64,000 bases of DNA, taken from contig NZ_CP104558.1 of NCBI RefSeq assembly GCF_025398035.1, positions 2,046,001 through 2,110,000 on the forward strand. Reading direction: 5' to 3'. The position numbers and the translations under genes are program-made. The notes beneath the pieces are model-generated. The model saw only the letters and a list, made by a program, of their open reading frames with translations. It did no database searches and was not told the DNA's origin. How positions within the stretch are numbered: the stretch's first letter is position 1; each line of letters opens with the position of its first letter. Of this stretch, positions 36,230 through 45,163 are shown piece after piece. Origin of the DNA: Rossellomorea vietnamensis (GTDB lineage: Bacteria; Bacillota; Bacilli; Bacillales; Bacillaceae_B).

Positions 36230-37448
36230 CCGTCTCCTCCTCTACTTTGTTTCTTACTGCAATGGATACAAAGAATAATATGATTAATAATGAACCGGTG
36301 ATGATGAAAGACGGGATGATCCCGATCACGGTGGCAAGGGCTCCCCCTGCCAGCGGTCCGATGATCGTGGCCGTTGTCGTGGTGCTATTGACGACCCCGA
36401 ATACCCTTCCCGTCATATGAACCGGCGTCTTCTCCTGGGTCGCTGCCTGGAACGGGATGAAGACGAGGCCGGCAGATGCCCCTGCCATCAAGCCCAAAGC
36501 GGGAACCCACAGCATCGACAGGCGGAGGTCATAATGCGTAAGGACCCCCATCAAACCAAATCCCAACCCGATTCCGAAAACACCGACACACATATAGACG
36601 AATGCGTTATAATCGGTCTTGTTCGACAGATAAATCCCTGTGATCAGCATTCCGACACCTGCACTTGCCACCAGATACCCCAGGAGATTCGGTGAAACAT
36701 CCGTCAACTGTCGAAGCAGGACGATGAACTGAGAATCTGATAGTTGGAGAATCAGCAAGCTGACCCCAAGTAAAAACAATCCATATAATAAGAAACGGCT
36801 TTTCTTAATGAATGAGAATCCGACTTTGATTTCCTCTTTGAAGGAAGGTCCGTCCCTCTTCTCCTCTTCCACTTTCACTTCTTTCACGGCTTTTGGCAAA
36901 AGGAAGATGAAGATCGCCGACAGGAAGAAGGTGGCGGAGTCCAGATAGAAGACGTTGTATGTTCCGATCAAGGACACCAGGATCCCGCTCACGAGCGGCC
37001 CGATGACCTTTGTGCCTGAATCGATGGTGGACGAAAGCGACATGGCCCCCTTGATGTTTTCATCTGCCACAAGTTCCTTCAGCTTCCCATTCTTTGCCGG
37101 AATGAACACGGAGGAGAAAATCCCCGTCAGGAACAAACAGCCGTACACCATCCACACATTCGTAGCAAGCGTCAGGAGCAGAATCAGCACACCCCTCACC
37201 ACATCGGAAAACACCATCAGCGTCTTCCTCTCCATCCGGTCGGCAATCGTTCCCGTGATCGGTCCGAATAAAGCCATCGGCAGCGCCAGGCTCAAGATGA
37301 TCAACGACATCTGCATCGGTGTTGCTTCCCATTTTAACCCAACCAGCGTAATGATCGCCACAATACTCAACCAATCCCCAAGTCCCGAAATCGCCTGCGC
37401 CGTCATCAACGTGATGAACCCCTTATTTTTTCGCAAAGAAGATCCCAT
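36183..37448 (-). CDS. MFS efflux-type transporter
   Basis: The 421-residue protein has 12 predicted membrane segments. It has the MFS loop motif GTIADRMERKT at about 63-73 and RVFGVVNSTTTTATIIGPLAGGAL near 355. It resembles macrolide- or enterobactin-type exporters of the MFS_3 group. Start 37448 follows AAAGGGGCGATGGGAA. Its coupling to a TetR repressor suggests induction by a drug-like compound. Confidence 0.87.
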   Translation of the reverse strand: MGSSLRKNKGFITLMTAQAISGLGDWLSIVAIITLVGLKWEATPMQMSLIILSLALPMALFGPITGTIADRMERKTLMVFSDVVRGVLILLLTLATNVWMVYGCLFLTGIFSSVFIPAKNGKLKELVADENIKGAMSLSSTIDSGTKVIGPLVSGILVSLIGTYNVFYLDSATFFLSAIFIFLLPKAVKEVKVEEEKRDGPSFKEEIKVGFSFIKKSRFLLYGLFLLGVSLLILQLSDSQFIVLLRQLTDVSPNLLGYLVASAGVGMLITGIYLSNKTDYNAFVYMCVGVFGIGLGFGLMGVLTHYDLRLSMLWVPALGLMAGASAGLVFIPFQAATQEKTPVHMTGRVFGVVNSTTTTATIIGPLAGGALATVIGIIPSFIITGSLLIILFFVSIAVRNKVEEETDVTESQSGAQGATPL

Positions 37449-37473
37449 TTCCCATCGCCCCTTTATTAAAAAT

Positions 37474-37528
37474 GACATTAGTGTCGTTTTCTTAATCTTA
37501 GTATATCGACACGAGTGTCACTTTGCAA
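37474..37528 (-). promoter_or_regulatory. MFS-tetR promoter with twin TetR operators
   Basis: Minus-strand -35 TTGCAA (37523-37528) and -10 TATACT (37500-37505) are 17 bp apart. GACACGAGTGTC (37508-37519) fills the spacer and GACATTAGTGTC (37474-37485) lies just downstream of the start point, 34 bp centre to centre. Both share GACA-N4-TGTC, a strong operator pair. Confidence 0.78.
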
Positions 37529-37639
37529 CCGGCTTTTTAAATTTTTTCAAAAATACGCAAATAAAAAGCTCATAGTCCCCATGAGCTTCTTTCTACCTCT
37601 CCTTGTTCATATGTTTTTTCCCTTCCTACATATTCGACC

Positions 37640-38098
37640 TTACTCCAACAACACTGCATAATAATACCCTGCATCCTGAAGAGCAGCCCGCATATCCATA
37701 TAATTCATCAATGCAAAAAATAGCCCAAGACCACCCATACAGGCAATGAGGATCGAAGCTAACCTAGGAACATGTTTTCTTTTTTTATAAAAAATAATTG
37801 TAGTAAGGCAGACAATGATAAAATATCCAGCTGATATGATCATGGTGAATCGGTGACCTGCAGCTTCGTTTACCGCTTCCCGAAAACTCTCCAGTGCTTC
37901 TTCGTTTTCATTATTTTCCTAGAACGTCTTCTTACGTTTCTCATGCCCGATTTCCCAAGTTAGCGTACGACCTCCCATGCTCATTTGATAATGGTACCCA
38001 CCCGCACTTCCTTCTTGTATCACCTCGGATGTTTCGGCATTGATCTGTAGTGGAAAAAGTATGAGCAAGAACAGTAATATCATTGCTTTTTTCAACAT
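37640..38098 (-). pseudogene. Membrane protein gene interrupted by an in-frame TAG
   Basis: Two ORFs lie in the same frame, separated only by TAG at 37919-37921. The first (59 residues) has a good RBS (GAGGGGG), a signal peptide ([15 protein letters not shown]) and a short exported part. Past the TAG the frame stays open for 92 codons: an acidic helix ENNENEEALESFREAVNEA, then two membrane helices (37640-37843). Read together this makes one 152-residue protein with an ordinary layout. It is probably a nonsense-mutated gene; readthrough or a sequencing error are alternatives. Function unknown. Confidence 0.65.
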
Positions 38099-38132
38099 AA
38101 AATCCCCCTCTTCTAAAACAGAATCTTTTCCC

Positions 38133-38186
38133 TTGACAAAAAAACGCATTTATATAATAATGAATATCGAATTAGAATTATTACAA
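38133..38186 (+). promoter_or_regulatory. ahpC upstream region with PerR-type box
   Basis: TTAGAATTATTACAA (38172-38186) matches the PerR consensus TTATAATNATTATAA at 13 of 15 positions. TTGACA (38133-38138) and TATAAT (38153-38158) upstream are only 14 bp apart, so the exact promoter is uncertain. PerR control of ahpCF is known in B. subtilis. Confidence 0.6.
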
Positions 38187-38234
38187 TCTGTTAATGATTC
38201 TCAATCACAACCACTACTAGGAGGAATTTACACT

Positions 38235-38798
38235 ATGTCATTAATCGGTTCACAAGTCGTACCATTTAAAGCAGAAGCATTCAAAGACGGTGAGTTCATC
38301 ACTGTTACAGACGAAAGCCTGAAAGGTCAATGGAGCATTTTCTGCTTCTACCCTGCAGACTTCACATTTGTTTGCCCAACAGAACTTGAAGACCTTCAAA
38401 ATAACTACGATACACTTAAAGAGCTTGGCGTAGAGGTATATTCTGTTTCTACGGACACGCACTTTACACATAAAGGCTGGCACGACAGCTCTGAAAAAAT
38501 CGGTAAAATCAAATACGCAATGATCGGTGACCCGTCACAACGCATCACTCGCGGTTTCGATGTACTTAATGAAGAAGATGGTCTTGCTGACCGCGGAACA
38601 TTCATCATCGATCCGGATGGTGTGATCCAAGCAGTTGAAATCAATGCTGGCGGAATCGGCCGTGACGCAGATATCTTAGTAAGCAAAATCAAGGCTGCAC
38701 AATATGTGCGCAACAACCCAGGCGAAGTTTGCCCGGCTAAATGGCAGGAAGGTTCTGAAACACTTAAGCCAAGCCTTGATCTAGTTGGTAAATTATAA
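38235..38798 (+). CDS. ahpC: Alkyl hydroperoxide reductase peroxiredoxin AhpC
   Basis: This 187-residue 2-Cys peroxiredoxin has [17 protein letters not shown] with the peroxidatic Cys at about 47 and [11 protein letters not shown] with the resolving Cys at about 166. It reduces peroxides in the cytoplasm with electrons from AhpF, the next gene. ATG 38235 has AGGAGG upstream; the longer frame is spurious. Confidence 0.97.
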   Translation: MSLIGSQVVPFKAEAFKDGEFITVTDESLKGQWSIFCFYPADFTFVCPTELEDLQNNYDTLKELGVEVYSVSTDTHFTHKGWHDSSEKIGKIKYAMIGDPSQRITRGFDVLNEEDGLADRGTFIIDPDGVIQAVEINAGGIGRDADILVSKIKAAQYVRNNPGEVCPAKWQEGSETLKPSLDLVGKL

Positions 38799-38810
38799 GG
38801 AGTGCTGAAC

Positions 38811-40337
38811 ATGCTTGAAGCAGATATTAAAGCACAATTAGAACAGTACCTGCAGATGATGGAAGGCGACATCGTCCTGAAAGTCAGCGCAGGCGACGAT
38901 GACACATCGAAGGAGATGCTCTCTCTTGTGGAAGAGCTCTCTTCCATGTCATCCCGCATCTCAGTGGAAAAAGCAGAACTGACCAGAACACCAAGCTTCA
39001 GCGTGAATCGTCCTGGTGAGGAGACCGGCATCACGTTTGCCGGGATTCCCCTTGGACATGAATTCACTTCCCTTGTCCTTGCCCTCCTGCAAGTGAGCGG
39101 CAGAGCACCGAAAGTGGATCAAAGCGTCATCGATCAGATCAAGAGTATCAAAGGTGAACACCACTTCGAGACGTATGTCAGCCTAAGCTGTCATAACTGT
39201 CCGGACGTGGTGCAGGCACTGAACATCATGAGTGTCCTGAACCCGCACATCACCCATACGATGATCGACGGAGCTGCGTTCAAGGAAGAAGTGGAACGCA
39301 AGAACGTCATGGCCGTTCCTGCTGTCTACCTGAATGCGGAATTCTTCAACGGCGGACGTACGACGTTAGAAGAAATCCTATCTAAAATCGTGGAAGGTCC
39401 CGGTGCGGATGAGCTATCGGATAAAGATCCGTATGACGTCCTTGTCGTCGGTGGCGGACCTGCAGGATCCAGTGCGGCGATTTATGCGGCACGTAAAGGA
39501 ATCCGTACAGGAATCGTCGCTGAACGCTTCGGCGGTCAGGTCCTTGACACGATGAGCATCGAGAACTTCATCAGCGTGAAGCAGACGGAAGGTCCGAAAC
39601 TTGTGGCGAGCCTTGAAGAGCATGTGAAGGATTACGGCATCGATGTCATGAACCTTCAGCGTGCAAAACGCCTCGAGAAGAAAGATCTTGTGGAGCTTGA
39701 GCTTGAAAACGGCGCCGTCCTGAAGAGTAAGAGTCTGATCATCTCGACAGGTGCACGCTGGCGCAACATCAACGTTCCTGGTGAACAGGAGTTCAAGAAC
39801 AAAGGAGTGGCATACTGCCCTCACTGTGACGGACCACTGTTCGAAGGCAAAGATGTCGCTGTCATCGGCGGAGGAAACTCCGGTATCGAAGCAGCCATCG
39901 ACCTTGCAGGAATCGTCAAACACGTTACGGTCCTTGAGTTCAACTCTGAACTGAAAGCCGACGATGTACTGCAAAAGCGTCTTTTCAGCCTGCCGAACGT
40001 GACGGTGATCACGAACGCACAAACACAGGAAATCACCGGTACGGATAAGGTGAACGGCATTACCTACACCGACCGTGATACTCATGAAGAGAAACACATT
40101 GAACTGCAAGGCGTATTCGTCCAAATCGGTCTCGTTCCAAACACGGACTGGCTAGGCGACCTTGTAGAACGCACGAAATTCGGTGAAATCATCGTGGACA
40201 AACACGGTGCCACCAACGTCCCTGGCGTATTCGCTGCAGGAGACTGTACAGACAACGCCTACAACCAAATCATCATCTCCATGGGATCAGGAGCCACCGC
40301 CTCACTCGGCGCGTTTGACTATCTGATTCGGAACTAA
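38811..40337 (+). CDS. ahpF: Alkyl hydroperoxide reductase subunit F
   Basis: The 508-residue flavoprotein has N-terminal tandem thioredoxin folds with [11 protein letters not shown] at about 125-135. An FAD domain follows ([18 protein letters not shown] near 214). The redox CPHC lies near 340 ([14 protein letters not shown]) with NAD motif [15 protein letters not shown]. It passes electrons from NADH to AhpC. It lies 12 bp after ahpC with AAGGAGTG before ATG. Confidence 0.97.
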   Translation: MLEADIKAQLEQYLQMMEGDIVLKVSAGDDDTSKEMLSLVEELSSMSSRISVEKAELTRTPSFSVNRPGEETGITFAGIPLGHEFTSLVLALLQVSGRAPKVDQSVIDQIKSIKGEHHFETYVSLSCHNCPDVVQALNIMSVLNPHITHTMIDGAAFKEEVERKNVMAVPAVYLNAEFFNGGRTTLEEILSKIVEGPGADELSDKDPYDVLVVGGGPAGSSAAIYAARKGIRTGIVAERFGGQVLDTMSIENFISVKQTEGPKLVASLEEHVKDYGIDVMNLQRAKRLEKKDLVELELENGAVLKSKSLIISTGARWRNINVPGEQEFKNKGVAYCPHCDGPLFEGKDVAVIGGGNSGIEAAIDLAGIVKHVTVLEFNSELKADDVLQKRLFSLPNVTVITNAQTQEITGTDKVNGITYTDRDTHEEKHIELQGVFVQIGLVPNTDWLGDLVERTKFGEIIVDKHGATNVPGVFAAGDCTDNAYNQIIISMGSGATASLGAFDYLIRN

Positions 40338-40352
40338 GGAGATTTCTTACTA

Positions 40353-40390
40353 AAGTCCGTCCCTTGATTTGAGGGACGGACCTCTTTATG
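40353..40390 (+). terminator. R2-type inverted repeat, terminator of ahpCF
   Basis: AAGTCCGTCCCT pairs with AGGGACGGACCT and is followed by CTTTATGTTTT. The arms carry the R2 core GGGACGGACC. Confidence 0.7.
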
Positions 40391-40502
40391 TTTTAACCCC
40401 CTGACTTCTCGTCTGAAAGCGGAAGTCCTTGCATCTTCTATTTCCCTTCCTTATCAATCCACTAAATTTTAACATATATATTCTATCATTGCCTGCTAAT
40501 AC

Positions 40503-40549
40503 GGGAGGGACGGATCTCTGTTTCACTGAAACAGAGGTCCGTCCCTCCC
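40503..40549. repeat. R2 long inverted repeat
   Basis: A 23-bp stem with a one-base loop: left arm 40503-40525 begins GGGAGGGACGGATCTCTG, right arm 40527-40549 ends GAGGTCCGTCCCTCCC. The only mismatch is a G-T type pair. It lies between ahpF and the collagen-like gene 2. Confidence 0.85.
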
Positions 40550-40627
40550 ACAAAGTTTATGAAGACTTTAAATCTATTAAAGTCCTTATCCAATATGTGC
40601 GTTGCTTAATCCGTTAATACTTTGAAA

Positions 40628-41371
40628 CTAGTTGATGGTAACCCCTGCACTCGCGTACCCTAATACGGTACCTACAAGTGTAATCCCTGTTACAGTAGCA
40701 GAGAACACCATTAATAGCCTGTCCCCCTGATCAACAGTGACTGCTAGATCTGATAGCGCTCCTCTACTGACATCACCAAGGGTAATAGGGGCAGTAATAG
40801 TGGGATTTAAGGAAACAAGGGTCTCGGGGATCGGATCGAAGGTATTCGTGGAAGGATCGGCTGAACGATATAACTGAGCTATGATAGTGGTATCACCCAC
40901 AAGGGTTACGGAGGCAGTCGCACTAAAGAATGCAGACATGGAAGTGATGGTCCCTCCCCTGGGAACTGAGAAGGCAAAGTTTAGTAGCGTTCCTCCAGCT
41001 CCGGTCAGGTCAATTTGTCCACTTTCAAGTAGTGTCACCCCGGTAATACTGTTACCAAAACCTACAAGACTTGTCGTACCTACCAATCCTCCAGCAACGG
41101 TGGTCAATGCAACTGGAAGTCCAGAAGCATAGGGAATAATAGAGCCCGCGCCTGGAACTCCTGTATCTCCAGTGGCTCCTGTTTCACCTGTTTCACCTTG
41201 TGGTCCTGGTGGTCCTTGGGGTCCTTGGGGCCCTGTGGCTCCGGTTGGACCAGGAGGACAATTGCACTCATATGGAAAGATATCGCAACTCTCAGGAAAG
41301 AAGCTTGCGCTTGCTGGAAAATTAGTCCCTCTTCTTAACCTCGGTAACCCATTTCTAAATTGTTCTCTCAA
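40628..41371 (-). CDS. Collagen-like spore-surface-type protein 2
   Basis: The 247-residue protein starts at TTG 41371, six bases after AGGAGTG. This start aligns its leader with protein 1: both have LP(K/R)LRRG and then SCD-x2-P-x2-C-x-CPPGP. About 12 Gly-X-Y triplets follow (GPT, GAT, GET types that could be O-glycosylated). The C-terminal beta-rich domain of about 150 residues resembles the BclB/exosporium C-terminal type (LLNFAFSVPRGGTITSMSAFFS). Placement on the spore surface is inferred from family resemblance. Confidence 0.82.
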   Translation of the reverse strand: MREQFRNGLPRLRRGTNFPASASFFPESCDIFPYECNCPPGPTGATGPQGPQGPPGPQGETGETGATGDTGVPGAGSIIPYASGLPVALTTVAGGLVGTTSLVGFGNSITGVTLLESGQIDLTGAGGTLLNFAFSVPRGGTITSMSAFFSATASVTLVGDTTIIAQLYRSADPSTNTFDPIPETLVSLNPTITAPITLGDVSRGALSDLAVTVDQGDRLLMVFSATVTGITLVGTVLGYASAGVTIN

Positions 41372-41658
41372 TTCTTTCACTCCTATTTGAAAAGATTTAT
41401 TAAACTCAAGATTTACTCTTTCCCAGCCCACCCTTTCTTTATGAGTATTGAAAAAAACACTTGTGCACTTAAACCCCATCCTGATAATTGATAACACATT
41501 TTGGGTGGTTTTTTCTTAGCCACCTTTCTCTATTACTCTATCCTATGTAACGGAAATAGAAAAAACCGTCATATCGTCTATATAACGGTGCCTATTTTCA
41601 AATATATTCCATTTCAGGAATCCTAATCAATAAGTTCCTCCTTATAAATAAGAAGACT
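41372..41658. other. Upstream region of collagen-like gene 2, no further gene seen
   Basis: With the adjoining R2 repeat this makes a 366-bp gap. It holds the hairpin GGTGG-N11-CCACC near 41513-41525 and a stem ACCGT/ACGGT near 41566-41588. On the minus strand CATAGGATA (41539-41547) matches the SigK -10 form CATANNNTA, but no convincing -35 lies upstream. No ORF with an RBS was found. Confidence 0.4.
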
Positions 41659-41722
41659 GGGGACGGACCTCCATTCTGCCGAAAGGAAAATCTTCAGGAT
41701 TCTGTTTGGAGGTCCGTCCCTC
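41659..41722. repeat. R2 dispersed inverted repeat
   Basis: GGGGACGGACCTCC (41659-41672) and GGAGGTCCGTCCCTC (41708-41722) form the arms of a loose hairpin, 15 bp from the PP2C stop. Short ATTCTG echoes lie inside each arm. Confidence 0.75.
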
Positions 41723-41737
41723 ATACCAGTTCCTTAA

Positions 41738-42589
41738 CTAGAGTTCGAAGTCTATGATTATGCTTGCTTTGTCGTCGCTTTTTTTGAATCTGGCGTAGGT
41801 AATACATTCGGGGTCTGATTCTTCGAGATCAATCAGGTCGGCAGCATATTTCTCGATTCCTTTTTCAAGAATACTGCACGCTATGAATTCCCAATATGAT
41901 TCTCCTTCTGGTATCGATTCCGCCGGAAGAAATAATCCATCGGTCAAGAGGATCAAATGGGAGAGCCCGACTTTGTTGATCTTCCCGTATTCAAAATACT
42001 TGACCGCTTCCGGCTCCCCGTTCAGGACTCCATATCCCCCTTTCGCATTGCTCAGCTGCCTGTTTGCAATCAGCTGTTCCTTTACATGGGGCATAATTTC
42101 ATCCTTCGTCCTGAACCCCCGTCGGATGCACTCCCTCCACACTTCAATCGCCGTCTCTTCCAGGTGCTCCACCTGCAGCCTTGTCAAGGGACGGACCTCT
42201 CCGCTCTCGTAGACGGCAAGGATCATACAATCCCCGGTCTGGATGAACTCGATCCCGCTATCCTGCACGCGGACCGCTGCAAGGGCCGTCCCCCACAGCT
42301 GCTCCTTCCGATTGCCATCAATTTGATAGTCTGTCATTTTCATATGTAAACGTTCATTGATTCTGGTCAGTGCTTCATAGAGTGACTGATCCCCCGACTC
42401 CATTGATTCAAGCTCTTCTTTCACCGTATGGGAGGCAATGTATCCTCCTGTTAGATTCTCTTTGGAGACGAACGGAACGAGGGAGGATACGCCGTCTGCG
42501 ATACCAAATAGAGACTGTTGCTCATTGAAGATCAAAGCATCCTCGTTTAGAGGTCCTTCCCCCTTGATGGTGATGTGGTGCAGTTTCAT
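41738..42589 (-). CDS. PP2C-type serine/threonine phosphatase
   Basis: The 283-residue phosphatase is of PPM/PP2C type. GPLNEDA and FGIADGVSS hold metal-ligand aspartates near residues 15-35; TGDCMILAVY lies near 118, LILLTDGLF near 212 and KKSDDKASIII at the C-terminus. It has no regulatory domain and no kinase or anti-sigma partner nearby. An R2 core (GGGACGGACC) lies inside the coding region at 42188-42197. Confidence 0.83.
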   Translation of the reverse strand: MKLHHITIKGEGPLNEDALIFNEQQSLFGIADGVSSLVPFVSKENLTGGYIASHTVKEELESMESGDQSLYEALTRINERLHMKMTDYQIDGNRKEQLWGTALAAVRVQDSGIEFIQTGDCMILAVYESGEVRPLTRLQVEHLEETAIEVWRECIRRGFRTKDEIMPHVKEQLIANRQLSNAKGGYGVLNGEPEAVKYFEYGKINKVGLSHLILLTDGLFLPAESIPEGESYWEFIACSILEKGIEKYAADLIDLEESDPECITYARFKKSDDKASIIIDFEL

Positions 42590-42679
42590 GTGAACACTTC
42601 CTTACTAGAAATATACTTTTATGTGAAAAGATCACTTAGGAGCCACTTATCAGCGAAACTCCGAATATATCAGCGATTC

Positions 42680-43366
42680 CTAAATCCGTTTCGGGACCAC
42701 ATCCCGAAACAAAAAGCGGTCCCGCCCCGTCACCACGTCCGGGGTCACTCTCTCGTCCCCAAGCTCGTACCGGATTGGAAATTCAAGATTCGGCCCGTCA
42801 AATACAAATGTATGGAACTCTCCATTCTCTCCGCACACATCGCAGTTCTCAGGATAGTCCCTTAGGAAATCCGCATCATATACTCTTCCCGCAAACGACC
42901 GATCAAGCTGTTCCATGTCGATACAGGTGAGCACAGTCTTGAATCCGCGCTCGATAAACTCGCGACCTAGTTCCCCAACATCCCGACCCCATAATGGAAA
43001 AACCGGCGTAATGCCCGTCCCTTCAAGCATCTTCTCCCGATATGCCCGTACATCCGCAAGATGAATATCCCCGAAGACCATATGCGTGACCCCGTCCTCC
43101 AGCATTCCGGAAACGGCTTTCCCCATCCGATCCTGATAAACTTCATTCGGACAGTCCTGCGGGATCCATACCTCACGCAGCGGAATACCAAGGGACTCCG
43201 ACTGCTGCTTTAACATCGCATACCGGACCCCATGGATCGACACCCGGTCGAACCCTTCCGTCAGCGTCACGAGGAGCGAGTCCACCTCGTATTCAGGATT
43301 TTGCTGTATGTTATATAATGCCAGAGTGGAATCCTTTCCACCGCTGTATGCTATGACTGTTTTCAT
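42680..43366 (-). CDS. Dph6-like ATP-pyrophosphatase (adenine nucleotide hydrolase family)
   Basis: The 228-residue protein has the PP-loop SGGKDST at residues 8-14, GIHGVR-like RVSIHGVRYAMLKQQ, and GDIHLADVRAYREKM near 97-111. It belongs to the Dph6/MJ0570-related group that activates a substrate with ATP. Bacteria lack diphthamide, so the substrate is unknown. Start 43366 follows GGGGGGCC. Confidence 0.8.
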   Translation of the reverse strand: MKTVIAYSGGKDSTLALYNIQQNPEYEVDSLLVTLTEGFDRVSIHGVRYAMLKQQSESLGIPLREVWIPQDCPNEVYQDRMGKAVSGMLEDGVTHMVFGDIHLADVRAYREKMLEGTGITPVFPLWGRDVGELGREFIERGFKTVLTCIDMEQLDRSFAGRVYDADFLRDYPENCDVCGENGEFHTFVFDGPNLEFPIRYELGDERVTPDVVTGRDRFLFRDVVPKRI

Positions 43367-43446
43367 GTTGGCCCCCCTGTTTTCCAATGAGTTTTCTCAC
43401 TATTCATTATTCCAAATCTGGACGGGGAACTCAAATTTCTTGGCAT

Positions 43447-43475
43447 GAAAAAAAGAGGCTGTGAAGCCCCTTTTA
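43447..43475 (-). terminator. Terminator after XRE gene
   Basis: On the minus strand GGGGCT-TCACAGCCTC pairs into a short stem followed by T7. Confidence 0.65.
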
Positions 43476-43507
43476 GTTGATGATTTTATTATTAATATAA
43501 ATCTCCC

Positions 43508-43960
43508 CTACTCCTCCCTATACTTATCCTTCACCACACCAGAACCGAATCCCCCTCCAAGCATAAGAATCAGTGGACCGAAATTCCACAAAAATGAACC
43601 GCCATATAAAGTCGCATCCATCGGGGTGAAATGATTCACCCCCAGGACGATCAATTTGATGACAAGTAATATGAAACCTATTAAAAACAACACATCGAAC
43701 ATAAATTTAACCCTCGGATAAGCGAGTTGTTTACTGTCTTGAATGACCTTCTCCTTCAACTCTTCATCACTCCTCAATAGTTCATCAATTGTCACTCCGA
43801 ACAAGTCGCTCAATCGGATAATGATTTCGATACTCGGATAATTCTGACCGTTCTCCCATTTCGAAACCGATTGTCTGCTGACAAACAATTGCTCTGCCAA
43901 TTCACCCTGGGACCACCCTTTATTGGTTCTCTCCCTCTTTAACTTCTCACCGAAAACCAT
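43508..43960 (-). CDS. XRE-family regulator with C-terminal membrane segments
   Basis: The 150-residue protein has an N-terminal HTH_3 domain (LKRERTNKGWSQGELAEQLFVSRQSVSKWENGQNYPSIEIIIRLSDLFG) and two C-terminal membrane helices at about 88-108 and 120-140. Membrane-anchored XRE regulators of this layout occur beside stress or efflux genes in Firmicutes; the target here is not evident. ATG 43960 is better spaced from AAAGGTG than GTG 43972. Confidence 0.82.
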   Translation of the reverse strand: MVFGEKLKRERTNKGWSQGELAEQLFVSRQSVSKWENGQNYPSIEIIIRLSDLFGVTIDELLRSDEELKEKVIQDSKQLAYPRVKFMFDVLFLIGFILLVIKLIVLGVNHFTPMDATLYGGSFLWNFGPLILMLGGGFGSGVVKDKYREE

Positions 43961-44131
43961 TCCATCAGTCACCTTTCGCTGTTGATAGTTTCATTGTTGC
44001 CCATCATCTTTCAAACGTAAAGAACGGGATCGTTGCACACACCCGCAACCCCACGTTGACATGGGGAAATCCCAGTTATATCAATGATTTCGATATCATT
44101 TTCCACAGGGAAAAAGTGGCCCAGATCATCT

Positions 44132-44524
44132 TCATTGATGCCGGAAATCAAACTCCTCACCGGGTACATTCAGCGTTACTCCATTGATCACGACCGTATC
44201 CTCATCCGTCCACGAAATCTCGGCCGTCTCTTCCCGATAGTTCCAATAAATATTTTTCGTCTTGTTTTCTTTTTCGTTATCCACCAGTTCGCCTCTAACC
44301 CCATAAGAAGTCGTAGCTCCCCCATTGGTGACATATGCCCGCAGCGTGTATTTCCCATCAGGAGACGCTTCTTCTGTCAAAAACTCCCCTTCCGGCAGCC
44401 TGTTCATATCATAAAATGCCCAATAGACTGCATAGATCCCAAATCCAATCACACAAACAGCAAAGAGACCCAAAACAGTAAAGACCACTTTCTTTTCAGT
44501 TTCAACCCCACGATTTGGTCCCAT
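44132..44524 (-). CDS. DUF5412-type membrane-anchored protein
   Basis: The 130-residue protein has one N-terminal membrane helix (about 13-33) and an extracytoplasmic beta-rich domain (MNRLPEGEFLTEEASPDGKYTLRAYVTNGGATTSYGVRGELVD) typical of DUF5412. The function is unknown. Start 44524 has AAGGAG at long spacing (about 13 bases), so the start is uncertain. Confidence 0.65.
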   Translation of the reverse strand: MGPNRGVETEKKVVFTVLGLFAVCVIGFGIYAVYWAFYDMNRLPEGEFLTEEASPDGKYTLRAYVTNGGATTSYGVRGELVDNEKENKTKNIYWNYREETAEISWTDEDTVVINGVTLNVPGEEFDFRHQ

Positions 44525-44629
44525 ATATATTATGTACTCCTTATAAAATGCCAGTATTATTCTTCCCATTTAGCCATTAACCACCGAAATCCTCTCGCCT
44601 TGCCCCTGCATGAGCAACCGTCCCATCCT

Positions 44630-44696
44630 GGAGGGACGGACCTCCAATTTCCAAACACCCCAACTCTTAAAACCCGATTTTGAGGTCCGTCCCTCC
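44630..44696. repeat. R2 dispersed inverted repeat
   Basis: GGAGGGACGGACCTCCA (44630-44646) pairs with TGAGGTCCGTCCCTCC (44681-44696). The right arm lies inside the coding end of the NTF2-like gene and supplies its C-terminal residues. Confidence 0.8.
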
Positions 44697-45083
44697 AATA
44701 GAAACCCCGGTCTCAATATAACCCCTCACCAGCTTCCATCCTTCTTTTCGTTTCTTAAAGGTGTTGAAGAACATGTTTCCCGTTTCCATCGGTTTTCCGT
44801 CCAGTACGATAGTGGCGTAGAGAATAACCATCGTTTCATCCTCTTTCATTGTAATGACCGACACTTCGCGAATGTCCCATTCTGCTTGTTCGCCTTTCAC
44901 GTAGGCAAATCCCTGCTTCCAGCCTTCTACCGATTCCTCATATCCGAATGCCTCGATGTCTCCACCCCTGACTTCCCTCGCTTGATAATCAGCGGAAATG
45001 AATGTCTCCAATTCTATGAGTGATGAATTCTCCCATGCTTGTAAAAATGCGTCAAGAGCTGCTCGAAATGATTGATTGTCCAT
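44667..45083 (-). CDS. NTF2-like / SnoaL-type protein
   Basis: The 138-residue protein is of the cone-shaped NTF2-like fold (DUF4440-like): FLQAWENSSLIELETFISADYQAREVRGGDIEAFGYEE then VILYATIVLDGKPMETGNMFFNTFKKRKEGWKLV. No catalytic motif is diagnostic. The last 10 residues (GGTDLKIGF region) are translated from an R2 repeat arm, so the C-terminal tail looks acquired. The start has AGGAGG. Confidence 0.75.
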   Translation of the reverse strand: MDNQSFRAALDAFLQAWENSSLIELETFISADYQAREVRGGDIEAFGYEESVEGWKQGFAYVKGEQAEWDIREVSVITMKEDETMVILYATIVLDGKPMETGNMFFNTFKKRKEGWKLVRGYIETGVSIGGTDLKIGF

Positions 45084-45163
45084 TGTAACCTCCTACACTT
45101 CGTTTCTACCAATTATTTCAAATCGAAGACATAAACTCAATCCCTATAAAAAAGAAGCCCGAC

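Noticed and set aside
37640..37843. Independent 67-residue two-TM gene
   Set aside because: It lacks an RBS and continues the frame of the upstream signal-peptide ORF across a single TAG, so it is treated as the second half of one interrupted gene.
38040..38234. N-terminal extension of AhpC from a TTG codon
   Set aside because: The extension covers the promoter and PerR-type box, and the ATG at 38235 has an ideal RBS and matches normal AhpC length.
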